Of a stretch of 13,268 nucleotides of DNA, positions 1-5,935 are shown one piece after another (the stretch's first letter is position 1; each line of letters opens with the position of its first letter). The DNA comes from Roseburia sp. CAG:303. GTDB taxonomy: Bacteria; Bacillota; Clostridia; Lachnospirales; Lachnospiraceae. The notes beneath the pieces were generated by a model. The model made no database searches and had not been told where the DNA came from. It saw only the letters and a list, made by a program, of their open reading frames with translations. Position numbers and translations under genes: made by a program. Where the stretch lies: the NCBI GenBank assembly GCA_000437755.1, contig FR900153.1, positions 70,928 to 84,195 on the forward strand. The letters run 5' to 3'.

Positions 1-66
1 GGTTGAAAAACCGCCATTTTTGTGTCTGTATTAAGATAGTCTGGAATTATTTTTGTCTGCATGATG

Positions 67-95
67 TGGAATTATGAAAAAAATTGTGTTAAAAT
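67..95 (+). promoter_or_regulatory. Putative extended -10 promoter for the Nudix gene
   Basis: An extended -10 (TGT then TAAAAT, 87-95) lies 17 bp after a weak -35-like TGGAAT (67-72). Transcription would start near 102, downstream of the ATG at 61 but upstream of the ribosome site at 119-124. This fits a start codon at 130. The -35 match is poor, so confidence is modest. Confidence 0.4.
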
Positions 96-129
96 ATGTC
101 AAAGCACAGAAACAGCACAGGAGGAAGTC

Positions 130-1050
130 ATGGTTTGTAAAACATATCCGTTGGGAGAATTAAAAGAATATAAATATGTCGTTATTTTATCCGAGTATGA
201 CGGAAGGATTCTGTTAAGCAGGCATAAAGAGAGAACAACATGGGAAACGCAGGGAGGACATATCGAAGCCGCGGAAACACCGTTTGAAGCAGCAAAAAGG
301 GAATTATACGAAGAATCCGGGGCCATACAGTATGAGATTGCACCATTCTGCGATTACTGGGCAGGAAATGAAGAAACAAAAGAAGGAGCAAGTGGAGTCG
401 TTTTTACCGCAAAAATCACAAAACTGGGTGCAATACCGGAGAACGAAATGCAGGAAGTAAAAACCTTCGAGGAACTGCCGGAAAAATTAACCTATCCGGC
501 GATTAGCACAGCATTATTTGAAAAGCTGAGAGAAACAGGGATGCCGGAAGAATGGCAGAGTGTGGAATTATGGGATGTCTATGGAGAGGATGGCAGTGTG
601 ACAGGAGATATTCTGGTAAGAGGCGAAGAAATACCGGAGGGATGTTTCCACGCAGTAGCCAAAGTATTTGTCGTACATGAAGATGGAAGTGTTCTGCTGA
701 TGCGCAGACATCTGGAAAAACCGGCATATCCGGGATGTTGGGAATGCGGTGCAGGCGGAGCCGTTTTAAAAGGAGAGCATTTTTCCCTGGCAGCCAGACG
801 GGAACTGTTAGAAGAAACAGGAATCCTTGCCGATGAACTGAAACCAATCTATCAGACATTATCGGGAAATTGCTATTTTGTGGGATATCTGTGTGTGACC
901 AATATGGCAAAAGGGGCAGTAAAACTTCAAAAAGACGAAACCATCGATTACAAATGGGTGGATAAAGAGACCTTTTTAGAGATTTACGATACACAGCAGT
1001 TAGTTGGGGCAAAAAGGCTGAGAGATTTTGTAGCGGAATGGAGAAAATAA
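130..1050 (+). CDS. Tandem two-domain Nudix hydrolase
   Basis: Soluble 306-residue protein with two complete Nudix boxes of the form Gx5Ex7REUxEExGU. The first spans residues 43-65 (G43, E49, REL 57-59, EE 61-62, G64) and the second 210-232 (G210, E216, REL 224-226, EE 228-229, G231). All metal-binding glutamates are present in both, so both domains should be active on diphosphate-containing substrates such as nucleotides. The actual substrates cannot be read from sequence. The N-terminal half resembles single-domain Nudix proteins. The C-terminal half, beginning around ELWDVYGEDG, resembles the isopentenyl-diphosphate isomerase-like/YfcD-like branch. The open frame extends up to an ATG at 61, but AGGAGG at 119-124 sits 5 bases before the ATG at 130, which is the likely start. 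It appears monocistronic. Confidence 0.9.
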   Translation: MVCKTYPLGELKEYKYVVILSEYDGRILLSRHKERTTWETQGGHIEAAETPFEAAKRELYEESGAIQYEIAPFCDYWAGNEETKEGASGVVFTAKITKLGAIPENEMQEVKTFEELPEKLTYPAISTALFEKLRETGMPEEWQSVELWDVYGEDGSVTGDILVRGEEIPEGCFHAVAKVFVVHEDGSVLLMRRHLEKPAYPGCWECGAGGAVLKGEHFSLAARRELLEETGILADELKPIYQTLSGNCYFVGYLCVTNMAKGAVKLQKDETIDYKWVDKETFLEIYDTQQLVGAKRLRDFVAEWRK

Positions 1051-1087
1051 ATGATTTATAAAATCAATGGGAAGTAAAAAAATTTTG

Positions 1088-1116
1088 TTGATTTTTTAGA
1101 AAAAAATACATATAAT
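1088..1116 (+). promoter_or_regulatory. Promoter of the type III toxin-antitoxin locus
   Basis: TTGATT (1088-1093), a 17-bp spacer, and a perfect TATAAT (1111-1116). Transcription would start near 1122-1124, just ahead of the 36-bp repeats. It would give a transcript of antitoxin repeats, then a terminator, then toxin by read-through, the usual arrangement in type III systems. Confidence 0.75.
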
Positions 1117-1140
1117 ATAAATGAGCAAATAATTTGCTTC

Positions 1141-1248
1141 ATTTAAGTGCGTTGCTACTTTAAGTGCAAACCATTAATTTAAGTGCTTCACTACTTTGAA
1201 TGTGAACCATTAATTTAAGTGCTTCGCAGCTTAAAATGCGAACCGTTA
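1141..1248 (+). repeat. Three head-to-tail 36-bp repeats
   Basis: The units are 1141-1176, 1177-1212 and 1213-1248, with no bases between them. All begin ATTTAAGTGC and end AACCATTA or AACCGTTA. By eye, neighbouring units differ at about 7 of 36 positions, mostly in the middle. There are no spacers, so this is not a CRISPR array. Position and unit length match the antitoxin repeats of type III toxin-antitoxin loci. Confidence 0.9.
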
Positions 1249-1253
1249 ATTTT

Positions 1254-1291
1254 CAGGGAGATAAATCGTTTTATCTCCCTGTTTACATTTT
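1254..1291 (+). terminator. Intrinsic terminator between antitoxin repeats and toxin
   Basis: A 12-bp perfect stem (CAGGGAGATAAA, 1254-1265, paired with 1270-1281), a TCGT loop, then TTTACATTTT. In type III loci such a leaky terminator sets the excess of antitoxin RNA over toxin mRNA. Its place between the repeats and the ribosome site at 1295-1301 fits that role. Confidence 0.85.
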
Positions 1292-1305
1292 ACCGGAGGA
1301 GAAAG

Positions 1306-1824
1306 ATGGATTTTTACCGCATAAACGAAGAATATAATAGATTTCTTCAAAGATACGAAAAAGAAAAAAGATGAGTCACAAAAGTGCCTAATATTAGGTA
1401 TACAGACCGTAACAAATTTGCATTTGGAGCAGTTATGCAGGTAAATGGGATGAAATATTATGTATCGGTATCCTCTTTTGATAAAAAACAGGAAGCAAAT
1501 ATTTTGATTCGTGTACCGGGAGATAGTAAAGAAGTCAAAGGTTCTTTGCGATTTAATTATATGGTTCCAGTACCGGATGAGTGCATTGACAGACTAATAA
1601 TAAAAGAAATAGAAGATGAAAAATACAGGATATTGCTAAATAAAGAGTATCAGTTTTGTATGGATAATGCAGAAAGGATACAAAAAAAGGCAAATAAAAT
1701 ATATAAAATGGTTACCCAGAATCGTAAACAGATTTTGACAGATAATAGCTGTGCTTTTCATATACTTGAGGATGGGTGCCGAGAGTATATTGAGAAAGTA
1801 CTAAAAGATAATAGAGAAAAATAA
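1306..1824 (+). pseudogene. toxN: ToxN/AbiQ-family type III toxin, interrupted by an in-frame TGA
   Basis: Read through one stop, this frame gives about 172 residues, the usual size of ToxN/AbiQ endoribonuclease toxins. GGAGGAG (1295-1301) precedes an ATG at 1306. The first 22 codons begin MDFYRINEEYNRFL, typical of the family start, and then hit TGA at 1372-1374. The same frame continues at once with VTKVPNIRYTDRNKFAFG, so there is no frameshift. The middle has GAVMQVNGMKYYVSVSSF followed by DKK, matching the region where the family's Ser/Thr and Lys active-site residues lie, then GSLRFNYMVPVP. A GTG at 1384 could restart translation, but it lacks a good ribosome site and would drop the N-terminal strand. 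The family assignment comes from recognised sequence pattern. Loss of function is inferred; UGA read-through or a sequencing error are alternatives. Confidence 0.82.
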
Positions 1825-2316
1825 ATGAACATCAGAGTGAGACAATACAGAGAACAGGATTTAAAGGAAATGATACGCATCTGGAATGAAGTAGTAGAAG
1901 ATGGTGTGGCATTTCCACAGGAAGAATTACTTACGATGGAAAGCGGAAATGCTTTCTTTGCAGAACAGACGTACAGTGCAGTTGCAGAAGATGCGGACAC
2001 AGGCAAAGTTTATGGATTATATATTTTACATCCAAACAATATCGGTCGTTGCGGGCATATATGCAATGCAAGTTATGCGGTCAGCAGGGATGCAAGAGGA
2101 TTACATATCGGGGAAAAACTTGTGCTGGACTGTCTGGAACAGGGAGCAGGACATAACTTTAAAATTCTGCAGTTTAATGCGGTGGTTGCGTCCAATGTCC
2201 ATGCAAGACACCTGTATGAAAGACTGGGATTTATCCAGCTTGGGGTGATTCCAAAAGGATTCCGCATGAAAGACGGGCATTATGAAGACATATGCCCGTA
2301 CTATCATGAATTATAA
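1825..2316 (+). CDS. GNAT-family N-acetyltransferase
   Basis: A 163-residue protein with the GNAT fold pattern: an N-terminal strand and helix (IRVRQYREQDLKEMIRIWN), a mid-protein GLYILHPN strand, an acetyl-CoA-binding motif A (R-D-A-R-G-L-H-I-G at about residues 90-98), and a motif B region NVHARHLYERLGF followed by GVIPKGFRM. It should transfer an acetyl group from acetyl-CoA to a small molecule or protein amine; the acceptor is unknown. The ATG is the base after the toxin's TAA (1822-1824). Only a weak AGAG lies upstream, so translation may depend on coupling to the upstream frame. With the toxin frame broken at 1372, coupling would need a restart inside the toxin. Length is normal for the family and no lesion is seen. 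Confidence 0.88.
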   Translation: MNIRVRQYREQDLKEMIRIWNEVVEDGVAFPQEELLTMESGNAFFAEQTYSAVAEDADTGKVYGLYILHPNNIGRCGHICNASYAVSRDARGLHIGEKLVLDCLEQGAGHNFKILQFNAVVASNVHARHLYERLGFIQLGVIPKGFRMKDGHYEDICPYYHEL

Positions 2317-2323
2317 AAATAAA

Positions 2324-2558
2324 TTAAATTTCCGAGCCGGTAAAAGCCGTCACCATAATTTCGCAGTTTCCGTCTTCTACGTCAGGAGCTGATGCGTGAC
2401 AGGTAATTTTGCCGGTTTGTTTGTAGTTGGAAGAAACATAGAAAGCACCGGTACCGCCTTCCAGAGCGAACTTCTGTTCTCCGATAAATTTGTTCGGAAT
2501 CTTTCCTGTCCTCTGCCAGATAAAGCCATCTGGTATTAAAATTAATCTTTCTCCTCAT
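2324..2558 (-). pseudogene. Remnant of a glycoside hydrolase family 2 gene (internal deletion)
   Basis: On the minus strand, AAAGGAG (2568-2574) precedes ATG (2556-2558) and an N-terminus MRRKINFNTRWLYLAED, typical of GH2 beta-galactosidase-like proteins. A second frame of the same strand, ending in TAA at 2324-2326, reads GFIWQRTGKIPNKFIGEQKF and then LEGGTGAFYVSSNY and GKITCHASAP. This resembles the C-terminal immunoglobulin-like end of such enzymes. The start and end of one gene therefore seem joined out of frame, with the central catalytic part (hundreds of codons) deleted. The junction is probably around 2490-2520. The start frame meets TGA after about 58 codons. GH2 identity is moderately sure; the deletion is inferred from the two adjoining frames. 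Confidence 0.6.
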
Positions 2559-2622
2559 TTACAATCGCTCCTTTATGTTTTAATACTTTTTAGCAAATTG
2601 TGAAACTCATAATTTATTTTTA

Positions 2623-2948
2623 TTGTATATGCAAACTTCCCATTTTGCAATCCGAATATCTTCCGAAGAATATGACTATATTAAGATTTTCTTGTCATGC
2701 GAAAGCAGACATGATAGAATCAGAAAAGATAAAAAGAAAAGGAATAAAAGAAATAAAAGAAAGAAGGATGAGAGATGTTATTGTTTCCAATTCAGAGTGC
2801 ATTTACGGAGAAACTGCCATATTTCTTCCGGGGAGTAAGGTATCTTTATGAAAATTATCAAAATCCGATTGCACTTTCAGACCTTGCCAGTCTTGCAGGA
2901 ATTTATGACACCATCAGATTTCCGAAAAAACCACTTTTAACCATATAA
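2623..2948 (+). pseudogene. Degraded AraC-family transcription regulator
   Basis: A 57-codon frame at 2775-2948 has a ribosome site (AAGGA, 2764-2768). It reads EKLPYFFRGVRYLYENY then QNPIALSDLASLAGI, the beginning of an AraC-type helix-turn-helix domain (R-Y-x-x-x-N-Y, P-I-x-L-x-D-L-A-x-x-A-G). It then loses similarity and stops, without the second helix-turn-helix. Upstream, in another frame, ISSEEYDYIKIFLS (about 2650-2700) resembles the end of the AraC sensor domain. Between them is an A-rich stretch (about 2705-2770). The remnant is divergent from the GH2 remnant at 2324-2558, the usual arrangement of a sugar-responsive activator and its glycosidase. The helix-turn-helix match is fairly clear; the upstream extension is weak. 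Confidence 0.5.
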
Positions 2949-2957
2949 ACCTCATTC

Positions 2958-2986
2958 TTGTATCTCTTATCCATCTATGGTACAAT
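2958..2986 (+). promoter_or_regulatory. Promoter upstream of the AAA-ATPase-like pseudogene
   Basis: TTGTAT (2958-2963), a 17-bp spacer and TACAAT (2981-2986). An AAGGAG (2993-2998) follows but faces only an ATG-TGA pair at 3010-3015, so the working start is the ATG at 3039. The promoter seems intact although the gene is not. Confidence 0.65.
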
Positions 2987-3038
2987 TCAGATAAGGAGAT
3001 ACTGGCAGGATGTGAAAAAGGATTGGAGAACAGAAAAT

Positions 3039-4950
3039 ATGAGTAAAGTAATCAGTATCGGAAATCAGGGATTTGATAAATTAAGAGAAAATAATTATTT
3101 TTATGTGGATAAAACAGCATTTATTAAAGAATGGTGGGAGGCAGGTGATGATGTAACATTAATTACCAGACCGCGCCGCTTTGGCAAAACATTAAATATG
3201 GATATGCTGAAATGTTTTTTCTCAAACCAGTATGCAGGAAGAGCGGATTTATTTGAGGGACTTTCCATCTGGAAGGAAGAAAAATACTATCAGAGAGTGG
3301 TGGGAATCAAGGGACATTGTAACTTTAATTACCAGACCGCGCCGGTTTGGCAAGACGTTAAACATGGATATGCTAAAGTGTTTTTTCTCTAACCGGTATG
3401 CCGGAAGGTCCGATTTATTTGAGGGACTTTCTATCTGGAAGGAAGAAAAATACAGAGAATTACAGGGACAGTATCCGGTAATCTTTTTAAGCTTTGCAAA
3501 TGTAAAGGAAGGCAATGTTGAGGCAGCTAAAATGCAGATGAAAGCATTAATTGCGAGAATGTATGAAGAAAACCGATTTTTGTTGGATGGAAATCTGCTG
3601 AGTGAAAATGAAAAGAAAATGTACCGGAATGTTACAATGTATATGAGTGATGTGGAAGCTGTAATTGCGATTAGTACTATGTGTATGTATCTGGAACGAT
3701 GTTATGGGAAAAAGTCCATTATTCTTCTGGATGAATATGACACCCCGATGCAGGAGGCATATATCCATGGATACTGGGAAGAATTTACCGGATTTATGAG
3801 AAGTTTATTTAATGCTACATTTAAGACCAATCCTTATCTGGAACGTGCCATTATGACAGGGATTACAAGGGTTTCCAAAGATATGTCATATCCCTGTCAA
3901 GGGTATGACCTACGCCCGCATCAGCGGGCTTCCTTTTTTGAATCTATGTTCAGTGATTTAAATAATTTAAATGTAGTAACCATGACTTCTACAGAATATG
4001 CAGCAGCATTTGGATTTACAGAGGAAGAAGTGTTTGCAGCACTGGATAGCTACGGGATGCCAGAACAAAAAGAAAGCGTAAAAAAATGGTATGATGGATT
4101 TGTGATTGGTACGGAAAAGGATATTTATAATCCATGGTCGATTACAAACTTTTTAAAGAAAAAGAAGTATCAGACCTACTGGGTGGCAACCAGCTCCAAT
4201 GGGATGGTCAGCAAATTAATTCAGACGGCATCTTCCGAGGTAAAAACAAAGACGGAAGAACTGCTGCAAGACGGAGAGATAGTGGAAAATTTTGATGAGC
4301 AGATTGTTTTTAATCAGCTGGATGTGAACGAGAGTGCAATCTGGAGTCTGCTGATGGCAAGCGGGTATCTGAAAGCAGTCGAGGTGGAATACCGGGGAGA
4401 GGAAATGGAGCCGTGGTATCATCTCAAAATTACAAACAAAGAAACACAAATCATGTTTGCAAGACTTTTCCGGGCATGGTTTGATATGACGAAATAGGCA
4501 TATCATAAATTTATCAAAGCAATGAAGGAAAATGACCTGGAAATCATGAATTATTATATGAACCGTGTGACACAGGAAACGTTCAGCTATTTCGACGTAG
4601 GAAGCGGGGAAACAGGACTGGAGGAAACGGAACGCTTCTATCACGGATTTGTACTGGGACTGATGGCAGAGCAGGCGGAGAATTATGTGCTGAAATCCAA
4701 CCGGGAAAGCGGATTCGGTCGTTATGATGTGATGATGATACCGAAAAAGGAAAATCTGCCGGCAATCATTCTGGAATTTAAAGTACATCGCCCGAAAAAA
4801 GAAAAAGACCTGGAAGAAACTGTTCAGATGGCATTGCAGCAGATAGAAGAGAAAAACTATGATGCAGAACTGCTTGCACTTGGAATTCCAAAAGAAAAAA
4901 TCCGGCATTACGGATTTGCTTTTGAGGGGAAAAATGTGCTGATAGGATGA
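3039..4950 (+). pseudogene. AAA-ATPase-like / PD-(D/E)XK nuclease protein (DUF1703-type), broken
   Basis: Family layout is an N-terminal ATPase-like domain and a C-terminal PD-(D/E)XK nuclease-like domain; the role is unproven. The start MSKVISIGNQGFDKLRENNY at 3039 (TGGAG upstream) is followed by the P-loop-like TRPRRFGKT. After KEEKY (3287) the sequence jumps back to a second copy of EWWE...KEEKY in a frame shifted by one base. The second frame carries the Walker-B-like SIILLDEYD (about 3715-3740) and the middle region to FDMTK, then TAG at 4495-4497. The same frame resumes at once with AYHKFIKAM and runs to 4950 through GFGRYDVM, the nuclease core IILEFKV and the following QIEEKNYDAELLALGI. 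Intact homologues join these pieces without a stop. Two independent lesions make it a pseudogene; the separate pieces lack their own ribosome sites. Confidence 0.85.
3129..3453 (+). repeat. Diverged 159-bp direct repeat inside the ATPase-like gene
   Basis: Copies at 3129-3287 and 3295-3453 are offset by 166 bp and encode the same P-loop region (EWWE to KEEKY). By eye they differ at about 22 of 159 positions, mostly third codon bases. That is too many for a fresh duplication and better fits fusion of two paralogous genes. Because 166 is not a multiple of 3, the reading frame is lost at the join (about 3288-3294). Confidence 0.9.
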
Positions 4951-4959
4951 TTTCTTTAC

Positions 4960-4990
4960 AAAAATATGCCATTGAGTCAGTTCAATGGCA
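4960..4990 (-). terminator. Intrinsic terminator of the RNA methyltransferase gene
   Basis: A perfect 9-bp stem (TGCCATTGA, 4967-4975, with 4982-4990) around a 6-base loop. On the minus strand it is followed by TATTTTTG. It lies about 21 bases beyond the methyltransferase stop at 5012. On the plus strand the hairpin is followed by A-rich sequence, so its main direction is minus. Confidence 0.8.
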
Positions 4991-5011
4991 AAGAAATAAA
5001 AAAATAAGAAT

Positions 5012-5839
5012 TTAATGTTTTGTAAGCTGCCAGAAAGCAACGGCACTGGCGGCAGCAACATTTAAAGAATCTACACCGTGGGACATAGGAATCCGGATGG
5101 TGTAGTCGCAGTCGGAAATGGTGGAAGCGGTAAGTCCGTCTCCCTCGCTGCCAAGCACAATAGCCAGCTTTTCAATAGTTTCAAGAACCGGGTCATCGAT
5201 ACTGATAGAGTCATCGCACAGTGCCATGGCCGCTGTCTGGAATCCGAGATTATGTAACTCCTGCACATAAGACTCTGCGGGAGTTTTTTCATCTGCATTG
5301 AGATAAGTCCATGGAATCTGGAATACAGTTCCCATGCTTACGCGGATAGCACGCCGGTAAAGTGGATTGCTGCAATCTCCGGTTAAAAGTACCGCATCGA
5401 TATTCAATGCCGCAGCGGAACGGAAAATAGCACCAATATTTGTCGGATTCATAATATTTTCTAATATGGCAATTCTTTTTGCGTCTTTGCAGACATCTGC
5501 GGCAGATGGGAGTTTGGGGCGGTGCATGGCGCACAGCATCCCGCGTGTCAGCTTGAAGCCGGTCAGCTGGGTCAGTACATCAAATTCAGCGGTAAAAGCC
5601 GGGATATCCGTACACCTTGCCAGAATTGCTCTGCCTTCCCCTTCTATATGTTTTTTCTCCATCAGAATCGAAACCGGGACACATCCCGCATTCAAAGCAC
5701 GTTCAATGACTTTGGGGCTTTCTGCAATAAATATTCCCTTATCAGGTTCGTGTCGGTTTAATAACTGATTTTCGGTAAGTCTTGCATAAACATCCAGATG
5801 CGGGTCATTAAAATCGGTTATTTCAATTATATTTGACAT
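5012..5839 (-). CDS. SpoU/TrmH-family RNA 2'-O-methyltransferase
   Basis: A 275-residue cytosolic enzyme predicted to methylate a ribose 2'-OH in rRNA or tRNA using S-adenosylmethionine. An N-terminal RNA-binding domain (about 1-110, with KGIFIAESPKVIERAL) precedes the knotted SpoU domain. That domain shows motif 1 (ENIMNPTNIGAIFRSAAAL, 127-145, with the conserved N and R), motif 2 (IVLGSEGDGL, 227-236) and motif 3 (IPMSHGVDSLNVAAASAVAF, 250-269). The target base cannot be told. The open frame extends upstream to 5929, but AAAGGAG about 7 bases before the ATG at 5837-5839 decides the start. The extension would also begin upstream of the promoter at 5873-5901. It is monocistronic, with its own promoter and terminator. 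Confidence 0.92.
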   Translation of the reverse strand: MSNIIEITDFNDPHLDVYARLTENQLLNRHEPDKGIFIAESPKVIERALNAGCVPVSILMEKKHIEGEGRAILARCTDIPAFTAEFDVLTQLTGFKLTRGMLCAMHRPKLPSAADVCKDAKRIAILENIMNPTNIGAIFRSAAALNIDAVLLTGDCSNPLYRRAIRVSMGTVFQIPWTYLNADEKTPAESYVQELHNLGFQTAAMALCDDSISIDDPVLETIEKLAIVLGSEGDGLTASTISDCDYTIRIPMSHGVDSLNVAAASAVAFWQLTKH

Positions 5840-5872
5840 AAAAATCTCCTTTGGTTTGTTTATAATGATTAA

Positions 5873-5901
5873 ATTATAGGATAAATGGACGAATTTTGCA
5901 A
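5873..5901 (-). promoter_or_regulatory. Promoter of the RNA methyltransferase gene
   Basis: Minus-strand TTGCAA (5896-5901), a 17-bp spacer and a perfect TATAAT (5873-5878). It sits between the histidine kinase stop (5936) and the methyltransferase start (5839), so the methyltransferase need not depend on the two-component operon. Confidence 0.8.
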
Positions 5902-5935
5902 CGAAGAGTGGAGATGAAAGCTGGCCCAAGAGTCA

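Larger units (their letters stand above)
1122..1291 (+). ncRNA. toxI: Putative type III antitoxin RNA (ToxI-like)
   Basis: Predicted short RNA between the promoter at 1088-1116 and the terminator at 1254-1291, just upstream of a ToxN-like gene. It contains three contiguous 36-base repeats (1141-1248). In characterised type III systems each repeat is cut out by the toxin, folds as a pseudoknot and binds the toxin as an RNA inhibitor. Here repeats 1 and 3 can form a short stem near their 5' end; repeat 3, for example, pairs TTAAG/TGC with GCA/CTTAA around TTC. The 5' leader also holds a near-perfect inverted repeat (AGCAAAT/ATTTGCT, 1124-1138). Repeat number, unit length and placement all fit the family. 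The fold and the processing are inferred. Confidence 0.75.

Noticed and set aside
1141..1248. Three 36-bp repeats as a small CRISPR array
   Set aside because: The units are directly contiguous with no spacers and lie between a promoter and a terminator ahead of a ToxN-like gene.
1384..1824. A complete gene starting at GTG 1384
   Set aside because: There is no good ribosome site, and the family N-terminus lies upstream in the same frame from ATG 1306, so this is the tail of an interrupted gene.
2600..2851. Lys/Arg-rich 83-codon frame as a new small basic protein
   Set aside because: Its composition comes from an A-rich stretch, it has no ribosome site, and it overlaps the AraC remnant in other frames.
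2958..3038. N-terminal extension of the ATPase-like protein from TTG 2958
   Set aside because: The TTG is part of the -35 box, and the family start MSKVISIGNQ lies at 3039.
4216..5061. 281-codon minus-strand frame across the ATPase/nuclease pseudogene
   Set aside because: It is a shadow of the plus-strand coding sequence: Phe/His/Cys-rich translation, no ribosome site, and it overlaps the terminator and the methyltransferase end.
5367..5768. 133-codon plus-strand frame inside the RNA methyltransferase
   Set aside because: It is antisense to a well-supported SpoU-family gene, with no ribosome site and no recognisable motif.
5840..5929. 30-residue N-terminal extension of the RNA methyltransferase
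   Set aside because: The promoter at 5873-5901 and AAAGGAG just before the ATG at 5839 place the start at 5839.
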